Shown: positions 1 through 6,651 of the stretch, piece by piece
Position numbering within the stretch: the stretch's first letter is position 1
Layout of the letters: the number at the start of each line of letters is the position of its first letter
DNA from: Chloroflexota bacterium
GTDB taxonomy: Bacteria; Chloroflexota; Dehalococcoidia; DSTF01; RBG-16-68-14
Direction of reading: 5' to 3'
Assembly: GCA_022561355.1 (NCBI GenBank)
Contig: JADFRJ010000036.1
Location: 1 to 14,195, forward strand
DNA: 14,195 nucleotides
Translations under genes and position numbers: made by a program
The notes under the pieces: generated by a model
Seen by the model: the letters and a program-made list of their open reading frames with translations, nothing else
The model's database searches: none
What the model was told of the DNA's origin: nothing

Positions 1-1
1 C

Positions 2-607
2 GAACCGCTGCCGGACGCCAAGCGTGTGCTCGTCATCGGCGGGGGCGATACGTCCATGGACTGCGTGCGTACGGCGGTGCGGCTGGGCGCTGGCGAGGTG
101 ACCTGCGTCTACCGGCGGACCGAGGCGGAACAGAAGGGCCGCATTGAGGAGCGCGTCCACGCTGTCGAGGAAGGCGTGCGCTTCGAATACCTGGCGGCGC
201 CGCTGAGCTTCGAGGCAGGCTCGGACGGCAGCATCGAGCGGGTCCGATTCTCGCGCACGGAGCTGGGCGAGCCCGACGAGTCCGGACGCAGACGGCCTGT
301 GCCCACCGGCGAAGAGTTCTCCGTAGAAGCGGACACGGTCGTCATCGCTATCGGCTACGGCACCGACGACGACATTGTGCGTATGGCAGACGGCATCGAG
401 ACGGACCAGTGGTCGCTGGTGTCGGTCAACGAAGATACGTTCGAGACGAGCCGCCCCGGCGTGTTCGCGGGCGGCGACTGCGTAAACGGCGCGGACCTAG
501 TGGTGACGGCGCTGGCTGATGGACGTCGCGCCGCGACCACGATTCACGCCTACCTGCAAGCGCTTCCCACCAAGCAGCCTTCGGCGATCACGGGCCTCAC
601 GAGCTAG
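2..607 (+). CDS. GltD-family FAD/NAD(P)H oxidoreductase, C-terminal part (5' end outside window)
   Basis: The reading frame is open from base 2, so the N-terminal iron-sulfur and first FAD-binding parts lie upstream of the window. Just after the edge there is a Rossmann NAD(P)H-binding segment (VLVIGGGDTSMDC, then VRLGAGEVTCVYRR), with GGGD in the place of the usual glycine-rich loop. A GltD-type FAD-binding end follows (PGVFAGGDCVNGADLVVTALADG), where the GD binds the flavin and a helix closes the site. The protein ends at TAG 605-607. This arrangement belongs to the family of the glutamate synthase small subunit, NfnB, PreT and SudA. These flavoproteins pass electrons between NAD(P)H and a partner subunit in the cytoplasm. 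Glutamate synthase beta subunit is the default reading, but the partner that would settle the substrate (GltA, PreA or NfnA) is not visible. The gene converges on the MBL hydrolase, and I see no clear terminator in the 54-base gap. Confidence 0.85.
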   Translation, partial: EPLPDAKRVLVIGGGDTSMDCVRTAVRLGAGEVTCVYRRTEAEQKGRIEERVHAVEEGVRFEYLAAPLSFEAGSDGSIERVRFSRTELGEPDESGRRRPVPTGEEFSVEADTVVIAIGYGTDDDIVRMADGIETDQWSLVSVNEDTFETSRPGVFAGGDCVNGADLVVTALADGRRAATTIHAYLQALPTKQPSAITGLTS

Positions 608-661
608 TCCCCCACCGAGCGGCGGCTGCGCATAGCGGACGAGCAGCAGGGCTGAGGATCC

Positions 662-1660
662 CTACTCTTCCGGCTCCGCTCGCTCGTACCGATTGATGCC
701 ATTCTCCTTGGTCTGATGCAGCCGCCCCTGATAGACCATGTACTCCAGGTGCGCGAGCGTTTCGCTGATGGCGGCCCGCCGTGTCCAGTGCGAGAATGAT
801 TGGAACGTTCCGGTCGTCCATATAATCCCAGACGCTACGTCATAAGCCGTCGCACCATCATCGCCTACGATGGCCAGCATCTCATCGAGGCGCGTGTCGT
901 GGTGCTCGATGATCTCGCGCAGGCGGCCCTGAAGGTCTGGGAACGAATGCTCGTGGGCTGGCAGGACCTCCTCTACTTCGAGCGGCATGAGCCTCTCCAG
1001 CGAGGCCAGGTAGTCGCCCAGGGGATTGCCCTGTTGCTGCGGGTGGAGACTCACATTCGGTGTCACGGTGGGCAGGACGTGGTCGCCGGTGAAAAGCACC
1101 CTCTGCGCGCGCTCGTAGAAGCAGATGTGCCCCGGCGAGTGCCCGGGCGTCCAGTACACTTCAAGGCGATAGACACCAAAATCGAGCGTTTCGCCGCCCC
1201 AGAGCACCGTATCTGGGTCGACGGGCACGACGAAGGCCCGCGCGGGCATCGACGACTGCTGCATATCGGGCATCTCGTCCTCAGGGACGCCGTTCTCGAT
1301 CAGCCAGTTCGCCATGCGCTCCAAGAGCTGCGCCGGCTGGCGGTAACGGCTGCGGATGAAGTCGCGTTCGCGCTGGTGGACGATCACTTCAGCCCCGCAT
1401 ACCTCCTTGATCTTCCCGGCCAGGCCGTAGTGGTCCGGATGAACGTGGGTGATGAGGAGGCGCTTGATCTGGTCGAACGAGACGCCAACTTCCTTCAGCT
1501 CCGCCTCTAACGCCGCGAACGCCTCCGGCGTGTTCCAGCCGGAGTCCACAAGCGTGTAGCCATCATCCCCCGGGATCAGATACGGCAGCACGTATCCGAT
1601 CGGGTTGTCCGGGATCGGCACTTTGAGCTGATACAGCCCTGATAGCACTTCCTTCGCCAA
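662..1660 (-). CDS. MBL-fold metallo-hydrolase with BLACT-type winged helix
   Basis: Numbered from the TTG start chosen here, the zinc-binding HxHxDH motif is H72-V-H-P-D76-H77 (THVHPDHYGL). The remaining metallo-beta-lactamase-fold ligands are H174 (TPGHSPGH), D193 (FTGD) and H236 (PAHEH). A C-terminal helical segment (about residues 255-325, ending EYMVYQGRLHQ) resembles the winged helix of LACTB2-like hydrolases. The protein is probably a cytoplasmic binuclear-zinc hydrolase acting on a thioester, ester or phosphodiester. The substrate cannot be told from sequence. Start choice: a GTG at 1675 opens the frame, but GGAGG (1667-1671) lies inside that extension. GGAGG is followed after 6 bases by TTG at 1658-1660, so the TTG start (332 aa) fits better. 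The gene lies downstream of gmd on the same strand, with a hairpin between them and no obvious promoter of its own. Confidence 0.9.
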   Translation of the reverse strand: MAKEVLSGLYQLKVPIPDNPIGYVLPYLIPGDDGYTLVDSGWNTPEAFAALEAELKEVGVSFDQIKRLLITHVHPDHYGLAGKIKEVCGAEVIVHQRERDFIRSRYRQPAQLLERMANWLIENGVPEDEMPDMQQSSMPARAFVVPVDPDTVLWGGETLDFGVYRLEVYWTPGHSPGHICFYERAQRVLFTGDHVLPTVTPNVSLHPQQQGNPLGDYLASLERLMPLEVEEVLPAHEHSFPDLQGRLREIIEHHDTRLDEMLAIVGDDGATAYDVASGIIWTTGTFQSFSHWTRRAAISETLAHLEYMVYQGRLHQTKENGINRYERAEPEE

Positions 1661-1664
1661 CTGG

Positions 1665-1671
1665 CACCTCC
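1665..1671 (-). promoter_or_regulatory. Ribosome binding site that fixes a TTG start
   Basis: GGAGGTG on the minus strand stands six bases (counted from GGAGG) before TTG at 1660-1658. It lies inside the reading frame if the upstream GTG at 1675 is used, so it argues for the TTG start of the MBL hydrolase. The call depends only on this spacing. Confidence 0.6.
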
Positions 1672-1679
1672 ACACGAAA

Positions 1680-1699
1680 GCCCCGACCCGAGTCGGGGC
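1680..1699 (-). terminator. Hairpin between gmd and the MBL hydrolase gene
   Basis: This is an eight-base-pair GC-rich stem (GCCCCGAC pairing with GTCGGGGC) with a four-base loop, followed on the minus strand by TTTCGT. It lies 30 bases after the gmd stop and ends 8 bases before the GGAGG of the MBL gene. The U-tract is short, so it may be a leaky terminator or a stem that tunes expression of the downstream gene. Its activity is inferred, while the inverted repeat is seen directly. Confidence 0.55.
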
Positions 1700-1729
1700 G
1701 TCTTCTGATGTCCGGTTCGAGCCGGGCGG

Positions 1730-2725
1730 CTAGCTGGCCTTCGCCTCGGCCTGCAGATCAGCTTCGACCATGATCCGCACGAGCTCCTGAAAGTCCACGG
1801 ACGGCTCCCAACCGAGCTTCTCGCGCGCCTTGCTGGCGTCCGCCAGAAGGTGGTCGACCTCCGCGGGGCGCATGAAGCGCGGGTCCGATTTGATGTAGTC
1901 ACCGCAATCCAGGCCAACGTGCTTGAACGCCAGCTCGGCGAACTCGTTCCCGCTGTGGTACTCGCCGGTCCCGATCACGTAGTCGTCGGCCTCCTCCTGT
2001 TGCAGCATCATGTGCATCGCGCGCACGAAGTCCGGCGCGTAGCCCCAGTCGCGCTTCGACGCAAGGTTACCCATCAGGAGTTCGTTCTGCTTGCCAAGCT
2101 TGATGCGGGCGGCGCCCAGGCTAAGTTTGCGAGTGACGAAGTCAACTCCGCGGCGCGGCGATTCGTGGTTAAAGAGGATGCCGTTGCAGGCGAACAGGTC
2201 GTAGCTCTCGCGATAGTTCACCGTGATGTAGTGCCCATAGACCTTGGCGACGCCATAGGGGCTGCGTGGATAGAACGGCGTCCTCTCGGTTTGAGGACTC
2301 TCACGCACCTTGCCGAACATCTCGCTGCTGGACGCCTGGTAGAACTTGATGCCGTTGGCCCCATCAGAGCGCGAGCGGCTCGCGCCGGTCACCAGACGAA
2401 TCGCCTCCAGCATGCGGAGCACGCCCAGGCCGGTCGTTTCGGCAGTCAGCTCGGCCTGGTTCCAGGAGAGCGGCACGAAGCTGATAGCGCCCAGGTTATA
2501 GATTTCGTCCGGCTGCGCGTCCTGCACGACGTTGATCAGGGACGCTTGGTCGAGCAGATCGCCCTCGACGACCTGCACGTCAGGCAACATCGCTTCGATC
2601 AGCGGGCGCTTGGGGTTGGCCTGGCCCCTGATCATGCCATGCACCGCATACCCCTGCGAGAGCAGATGCTCCGCGAGATACGAGCCGTCCTGGCCGGTGA
2701 TGCCTGTGATCAGAGCTGTCGGCAT
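1730..2725 (-). CDS. gmd: GDP-mannose 4,6-dehydratase
   Basis: This is an extended short-chain dehydrogenase that converts GDP-D-mannose to GDP-4-keto-6-deoxy-D-mannose, the precursor of GDP-fucose, GDP-rhamnose and related surface sugars. In the start used here, the NADP-binding loop TGITGQDGSYLAEHL begins at about residue 7. The SSSEMFG segment carries the catalytic Ser/Glu pair near 133-135, and SPYGVAK carries Y157 and K161. Family-specific blocks follow (NHESPRRG, KLGKQNELLMGNL, RDWGYAPDFV, YVIGTGEYHS). The length is 331 aa, normal for GMD. The frame is open to an ATG at 2779, but a promoter-like pair lies inside that extension (2739-2767) and homology to the family begins at the ATG at 2725, so 2725 is preferred. 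No fucose or rhamnose reductase or glycosyltransferase is adjacent, so the final sugar is unknown. The cytoplasmic enzyme is probably expressed from the divergent promoter region. Confidence 0.95.
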   Translation of the reverse strand: MPTALITGITGQDGSYLAEHLLSQGYAVHGMIRGQANPKRPLIEAMLPDVQVVEGDLLDQASLINVVQDAQPDEIYNLGAISFVPLSWNQAELTAETTGLGVLRMLEAIRLVTGASRSRSDGANGIKFYQASSSEMFGKVRESPQTERTPFYPRSPYGVAKVYGHYITVNYRESYDLFACNGILFNHESPRRGVDFVTRKLSLGAARIKLGKQNELLMGNLASKRDWGYAPDFVRAMHMMLQQEEADDYVIGTGEYHSGNEFAELAFKHVGLDCGDYIKSDPRFMRPAEVDHLLADASKAREKLGWEPSVDFQELVRIMVEADLQAEAKAS

Positions 2726-2738
2726 GGCAATCGACCGC

Positions 2739-2767
2739 ATTGTACACACGCGATGCTTAGGCGTCGA
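2739..2767 (-). promoter_or_regulatory. Sigma70-type promoter for gmd
   Basis: The minus strand has TCGACG (2767-2762), a 17-base spacer and TACAAT (2744-2739). The -10 box matches 5 of 6 consensus bases and the -35 matches 4 of 6. A transcript would begin about 2732, only about 7 bases before the ATG at 2725, which points to a nearly leaderless mRNA. Inferred from motif and spacing only. Confidence 0.55.
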
Positions 2768-2788
2768 GGCGATGGACATTATGATCAG

Positions 2789-2817
2789 TTGACAATGCGA
2801 TTAGGCAGTAGTACATT
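2789..2817 (+). promoter_or_regulatory. Strong sigma70-type promoter for the dockerin protein gene
   Basis: A perfect TTGACA (2789-2794), a 17-base spacer and TACATT (2812-2817) form the best housekeeping promoter in the window. The start site would be near 2824, giving a leader of about 35 bases. The leader carries GGAGG at 2847-2851, seven bases before the ATG. The promoter stands back to back with the gmd promoter, with 21 bases between the two -35 boxes, so a shared regulator could sit between them. No clear operator repeat is visible there. Confidence 0.7.
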
Positions 2818-2858
2818 CAGGAGAACCCCGGCTAGCACTCGCGCACGGAGGCACCCAC

Positions 2859-5327
2859 ATGAATCACACACGTCTGCTCAGAGGCGCTGGGCTCGTTGCG
2901 GTCCTGGCAATCGTGGTCACGGTCATGGCCTGGCCCGATTTCCATGGCACAGCCCGCGCCGACAACACCGGCTTCAAGTCACCAAGTGCCGTGAGCGCGC
3001 CTCACGAATGGACGAACCCAGACCGGGCGTTTGCGGATGACAACACTATTGCCACGGAGACGGTGAATGGCGATGAGCAAGGCTACGCCGATTTCAACCT
3101 CTCAGCAGTGCCTGCCGGCTCCGTCATACTGGGCGTTGCCGTGCAACTCAACGCCTGGTCGGCGGACAACCTCGGCTGCGAACTCGAAGTCTCGCTAGAG
3201 GGCGGCAGCGTCCCCACCGCTCCACAGACTGCGTTCCTTGACAACAATGTGAACGCGGTTCACACAGTAGGCGGCAGCACCGATCTGTGGGGTGTGACCT
3301 GGACGTCAGAGAGCTTCACGAATGCAAGCTTCGTCGCAAAAGTAAAGTACGTCGATACCCCGGTCGCGTGCGTAAATAATTCACAGGCCAGCTTGGACCA
3401 CATCCAAGTGAACGTGTACTACAAGACAGTCACGGACACCGGCCTTAAGCCTCCGAAAATAGCCGACGCCGGTGGCGCCTGGACGGACGCTGACAAAGCG
3501 TTCGCCGCCGACGGCGTGTTCGCAACCGGCGAAAACGACGACGATGCTCAGGAGTACGAAGACTTCAACCTACTGGTGCCCGCCGCGGCTCAGATCACCG
3601 GGATCGAAGTCCAGGTGGAAGCATTCTCAGAAGACACTGACGGAGGATGCGAGCTGGACGTTGAAATTTCGGGCGACGGAGGGACAATATTCGGGACGGC
3701 AAAGACCATCGACCTTACGAACACAGAGACATTGTTCACGGTGGGTGACCCAGACGACTTGTGGACCACAACCTGGGTCCCTGACCAGTTCAGTGACACG
3801 AATTTTGTGGTGAGGCTGACCAGTGAGACCACGCCTGGGGGTTGCGACAATAACTCCACAGTATCTGTGGACTACCTTGCGGTACGCGTCTACTACAAGC
3901 CGCTGCTACAGACGGGCAAGGCGTCGCCATCAGTGTCTCATGACCCAAACGGCGCTTGGACCGAGCCAGACAAGGCCTTCAGTAGCAATAATGAAGACGC
4001 GAAGGCGACCGTCGACGGTCAGGAGCAGGGTTACTCCGGGTTCCTCCTGAACGTGCCGGTAGATTCGGTCATCACCGGCATCGCGGTACAGGTAGAGGCT
4101 TCCACGGCGGACGCCGATTGCGAATTGCATGTGTCTCTATCATGGAACAGCGGCGATAACTACACGACCGTCACGGCAGACCAGAAAATCGTACTTACCA
4201 CCAATCAAACGCCCATCCATAAGCTCGGCGGACCCACCGACAAATGGGGCTTTGGACCCTGGTCCGTGGCTCACTTTAGCGGCGCAAACTTCGTGGTGAA
4301 GGTCAGAAACGTCGATCCGGGAGCCGCCTGTACCAACCCGGAAACATTCCTAGACCACCTCCAAGTGGACGTGTTCTACAAGGACGTCAGCCAGTCCGGC
4401 TTCAAGCCGCCGTCCGCAATTCACACGCCGATCAACGACTTTGCCTTCCCCGAACGGGCGTTCGACAACGACAGCGTCGACGCGACCGAGGACACCAACG
4501 GTGAAAGGCAGGGCTACGCAGGTTTCGGCCTGAACGTTCCCGATGGTTCGATCGTGACCGGGATTGAAGTGCTGGTAGAGGCCTCATCTGGAGTCACCAC
4601 CGGACAGTGCAAGCTTGATGTCACCTTCTCCTGGGACAACGGCACGAGCGAAACGGCCGCCAAGACCATCTCACTCACCGGAAACCAGACGCCCGCTCAC
4701 CGGCTGGGCGGCAGCAGCGACACCTGGGGCAGGGCCTGGGTTGGGAGCGAATTCGACAACGGAAACTTCGTTGTGATACTCACGAACGACATCAGCGACG
4801 GCGCCTGCACTGGAACAACCCTGTTTTTGGACTACTTTGAGTTGAACGTCTACTGGAAGCCAGCCGCGCCGCAGGCCACGAACACACCAGTGGACACGAA
4901 CACGCCTGTAGACACGAACACGCCCGTAGACACCGGCACACCGACCAACACCGGCACACCGACCAACACCGCCACGCCGACGATTACGGCCACGCCGACG
5001 ATTACGGCCACGCCAACGATCACCGACACGCCAACGATCACCGACACGCCAACAGCCACCGACACACCGACGGCCACCGACACACCAACGGCCACCGACA
5101 CGCCAACCAGCACGCCAACGCCAACGAAGCCGCTGGGCGACGTCAACGACGACGGCTTCGTTGACAGCATCGATTCGCTGTTGATCCTCCAGTTCGACGC
5201 GCGGCTGATCACGTCTCTGATCAACGCGGACAGCGCGGACGTGAACGAGGACGGCAGCATCAACGCGATAGACGCCAACCTAATTCTGCAACTCGTCGCG
5301 GGGTTCATTAGCCAGCTTCCGGCGTAG
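2859..5327 (+). CDS. Secreted four-repeat protein with Thr/Pro linker and C-terminal type I dockerin
   Basis: This 822-residue exported protein is built in five parts. Residues 1-34 form a Sec signal peptide (basic start, hydrophobic core, end HGTARA). Four homologous repeats of about 155-160 residues begin at G38, G195, G353 and G514. Each runs from a (F/L)K-PS-like opening through a W-xx-(P/A)D-(R/K)-AF block, (V)P-xx-xx-I-x-GI-VQVEA, GG-xx-D-WG-xx-W and NFVV, to an LD-xx-VYYK ending. Each repeat holds exactly two cysteines at matching places, which suggests one disulfide per repeat. Residues 674-757 are 14 hexapeptides T-x-T-P-x-x. Residues 760-815 form a type I dockerin with two calcium loops (D761-N763-D765-D769-D772 and D794-N796-D798-N802-D805). 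The repeats look like beta-sandwich, possibly ligand- or adhesion-type domains, but I cannot name the family or the ligand, and no catalytic motif is seen. Dockerins bind cohesins, none of which is encoded here. Start chosen from GGAGG seven bases upstream. Confidence 0.88.
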   Translation: MNHTRLLRGAGLVAVLAIVVTVMAWPDFHGTARADNTGFKSPSAVSAPHEWTNPDRAFADDNTIATETVNGDEQGYADFNLSAVPAGSVILGVAVQLNAWSADNLGCELEVSLEGGSVPTAPQTAFLDNNVNAVHTVGGSTDLWGVTWTSESFTNASFVAKVKYVDTPVACVNNSQASLDHIQVNVYYKTVTDTGLKPPKIADAGGAWTDADKAFAADGVFATGENDDDAQEYEDFNLLVPAAAQITGIEVQVEAFSEDTDGGCELDVEISGDGGTIFGTAKTIDLTNTETLFTVGDPDDLWTTTWVPDQFSDTNFVVRLTSETTPGGCDNNSTVSVDYLAVRVYYKPLLQTGKASPSVSHDPNGAWTEPDKAFSSNNEDAKATVDGQEQGYSGFLLNVPVDSVITGIAVQVEASTADADCELHVSLSWNSGDNYTTVTADQKIVLTTNQTPIHKLGGPTDKWGFGPWSVAHFSGANFVVKVRNVDPGAACTNPETFLDHLQVDVFYKDVSQSGFKPPSAIHTPINDFAFPERAFDNDSVDATEDTNGERQGYAGFGLNVPDGSIVTGIEVLVEASSGVTTGQCKLDVTFSWDNGTSETAAKTISLTGNQTPAHRLGGSSDTWGRAWVGSEFDNGNFVVILTNDISDGACTGTTLFLDYFELNVYWKPAAPQATNTPVDTNTPVDTNTPVDTGTPTNTGTPTNTATPTITATPTITATPTITDTPTITDTPTATDTPTATDTPTATDTPTSTPTPTKPLGDVNDDGFVDSIDSLLILQFDARLITSLINADSADVNEDGSINAIDANLILQLVAGFISQLPA
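4878..5129 (+). repeat. 18-base tandem coding repeat (14 T-x-T-P-x-x hexapeptides)
   Basis: Fourteen consecutive 18-base units encode TNTPVD (3 copies), TGTPTN (2), TATPTI (3), TDTPTI (1), TDTPTA (3), TDTPTS (1) and TPTPTK (1). Neighbouring units are almost identical at DNA level while distant ones differ, the pattern expected from repeated local duplication. The product is an extended, probably O-glycosylated spacer between the beta repeats and the dockerin. Glycosylation is inferred from composition only. Confidence 0.9.
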
Positions 5328-5345
5328 CCGCCGATAGTACACGCA

Positions 5346-5376
5346 AAGAAGGCCGGGCAACACGCCCGGCCTTCTT
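5346..5376. terminator. Bidirectional intrinsic terminator
   Basis: A perfect 13-base-pair stem (AAGAAGGCCGGGC with GCCCGGCCTTCTT) encloses the loop AACAC. The A/T-rich ends of the stem supply a short U-run in either direction. It lies 18 bases after the stop of the dockerin protein gene and 17 bases after the stop of the convergent thiolase gene, so it should end both transcripts. Confidence 0.9.
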
Positions 5377-5393
5377 AATCTGACTTCCCTCGT

Positions 5394-6572
5394 CTAGCTT
5401 ACGCGCTCGAAGATCGTCGCGATGCCCTGCCCGCCACCGATGCAAAGAGTGACGAGCCCGAACTTGCCCTGCGAGCGTTCCAGTTCGTACATCAGCTTCA
5501 CCGTCAGAATCGCGCCGCTCGCGCCGACCGGGTGGCCGAGCGCGATTGCGCCGCCATTAGGGTTCGTCTTCTCCGCGTCCAGCCCGAGCACGTTGCTGCA
5601 GGCCGCGGCGACAGACGCGAAGGCCTCGTTCAGTTCGATCACGTCCATCTGGTCGACGGCCATGCCAGCCTTGTCCATCACCTTCCGCACCGCCGGAATC
5701 GGGCCCATGCCCATCAAGGCGGGCTCCACGCCCGCCTCGGCGCGCGCCACGATGCGCAGCTTCGGCGTAATACCCAGCTCGCCGGCCTTCGATTTGCTCA
5801 TCACGACCACGGCGGCGGCTCCATCGTTGATCCCGCTCGCGTTGCCTGCCGTGACCTTACCGTCCTTCTTGAACGCCGGCCGCAGCTTCGCGAGCGCCTC
5901 CTTGTCAGAACTGGCGCGCGGGTGCTCGTCCGTGTCGAACGTCTTCGTCTCCCGGCCAACCTTGACCTCCAGCGGCACGATCTCGTCCTTGAACCTGCCC
6001 GCCTCGATCGCGGCCACGGCGCGCTGCTGGCTGCGAGCCGCGATTTCGTCCTGCTCCTCGCGGCTGATGCCGAACTTGTCGGCCAAGTTCTCAGCCGTGA
6101 TGCCCATGTGGTCCTTGCTAAACGGATCGGAGAGTAGGTGGGTGATGCCGTCCTCAAGCTCGCCGTGGCCCAGGCGGTATCCGGAGCGCGCATTCCGCAG
6201 GTAGTACGGCATCATCGTCATGTTCTCTGCGCCACCAGCCACAATCACGTCAGCGTCTCCTGTCTGGATCCAACGCGCGGCCGTATTGATCGCTTCCAGC
6301 CCGCTGCCGCAGATGCGGTTCACCGTGTACGCGGGCACCTCAACCGGCATGCCAGCCTTCACAGCAGCGTGCCGGGCGATGTAACCATCCTCCATCACCT
6401 GTCCGACGCAGCCCAAGATAACCTGGTCCACCTGTGCCGGCTCAATGCCGGCGCGGGAGACCGCTTCCTTCATTACGGCCGCCGCCAGATCGGAGGCGGG
6501 CATATTCTCAAACGACCCGCTGAGCTTGCCAATAGCCGTTCGACAGCCGCTGACGAGTACGACCTCTTCCAT
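5394..6572 (-). CDS. Acetyl-CoA C-acetyltransferase (thiolase)
   Basis: This is a 392-residue thiolase of normal family length. The acyl-accepting cysteine is C88 in NRICGSGLEAI. The second active-site parts are NEAF (in IELNEAFASVAAA), H347 in GHPVGASGA and C377 in LCIGGGQG, all in the expected order and spacing. It either condenses two acetyl-CoA to acetoacetyl-CoA or cleaves 3-ketoacyl-CoA in fatty acid or amino acid breakdown. Sequence alone does not separate the biosynthetic from the degradative role, and no other beta-oxidation gene is next to it. An AGAGGT-like ribosome site lies about 9 bases before the ATG. A good promoter (6622-6651) overlaps the end of the upstream lipoprotein gene, so it can be expressed independently. 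It ends at a strong bidirectional terminator. Confidence 0.95.
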   Translation of the reverse strand: MEEVVLVSGCRTAIGKLSGSFENMPASDLAAAVMKEAVSRAGIEPAQVDQVILGCVGQVMEDGYIARHAAVKAGMPVEVPAYTVNRICGSGLEAINTAARWIQTGDADVIVAGGAENMTMMPYYLRNARSGYRLGHGELEDGITHLLSDPFSKDHMGITAENLADKFGISREEQDEIAARSQQRAVAAIEAGRFKDEIVPLEVKVGRETKTFDTDEHPRASSDKEALAKLRPAFKKDGKVTAGNASGINDGAAAVVVMSKSKAGELGITPKLRIVARAEAGVEPALMGMGPIPAVRKVMDKAGMAVDQMDVIELNEAFASVAAACSNVLGLDAEKTNPNGGAIALGHPVGASGAILTVKLMYELERSQGKFGLVTLCIGGGQGIATIFERVS

Positions 6573-6621
6573 GGGTGTTACCTCTCTCTATCTAGCAATC
6601 GTTCGATAGGCCGGGGCTGCA

Positions 6622-6651
6622 AGTATATCGGCGTCGAAACGGAGTCGTCAA
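6622..6651 (-). promoter_or_regulatory. Promoter for the thiolase, overlapping the upstream stop codon
   Basis: The minus strand reads TTGACG (6651-6646), an 18-base spacer and TATACT (6627-6622), each box matching 5 of 6 consensus bases. The TGA stop of the solute-binding protein lies within the -35 box. The predicted start is near 6615, about 42 bases before the thiolase ATG. Inferred from motif match only. Confidence 0.6.

Noticed and set aside
608..661. Terminator between the convergent GltD-like and MBL genes
   Set aside because: Only a five-base GCTGC/GCAGC pairing with a long loop is visible and there is no U-run.
800..1510. Plus-strand open frame opposite the MBL hydrolase
   Set aside because: The opposite strand encodes an intact enzyme with all zinc ligands. 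This frame has no recognisable motif.
1850..3040. Long open frame (396 codons) on the plus strand opposite gmd
   Set aside because: It mirrors the codons of gmd, crosses the divergent promoter region and the start of the dockerin gene, and has low-complexity Arg/Ala/His-rich content. It is an antisense shadow of a high-GC gene.
4878..5129. CRISPR-like or satellite array
   Set aside because: The units are 18 bases with no spacers and remain in frame inside a protein linker.
4850..5308. Minus-strand frame with repeated Val-Gly-Val units
   Set aside because: It is the antisense of the Thr/Pro linker and dockerin. Repetition follows automatically from the 18-base repeats.
5422..6204. Plus-strand frames opposite the thiolase
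   Set aside because: The thiolase on the minus strand has all catalytic residues. These frames are antisense artefacts with no motif.
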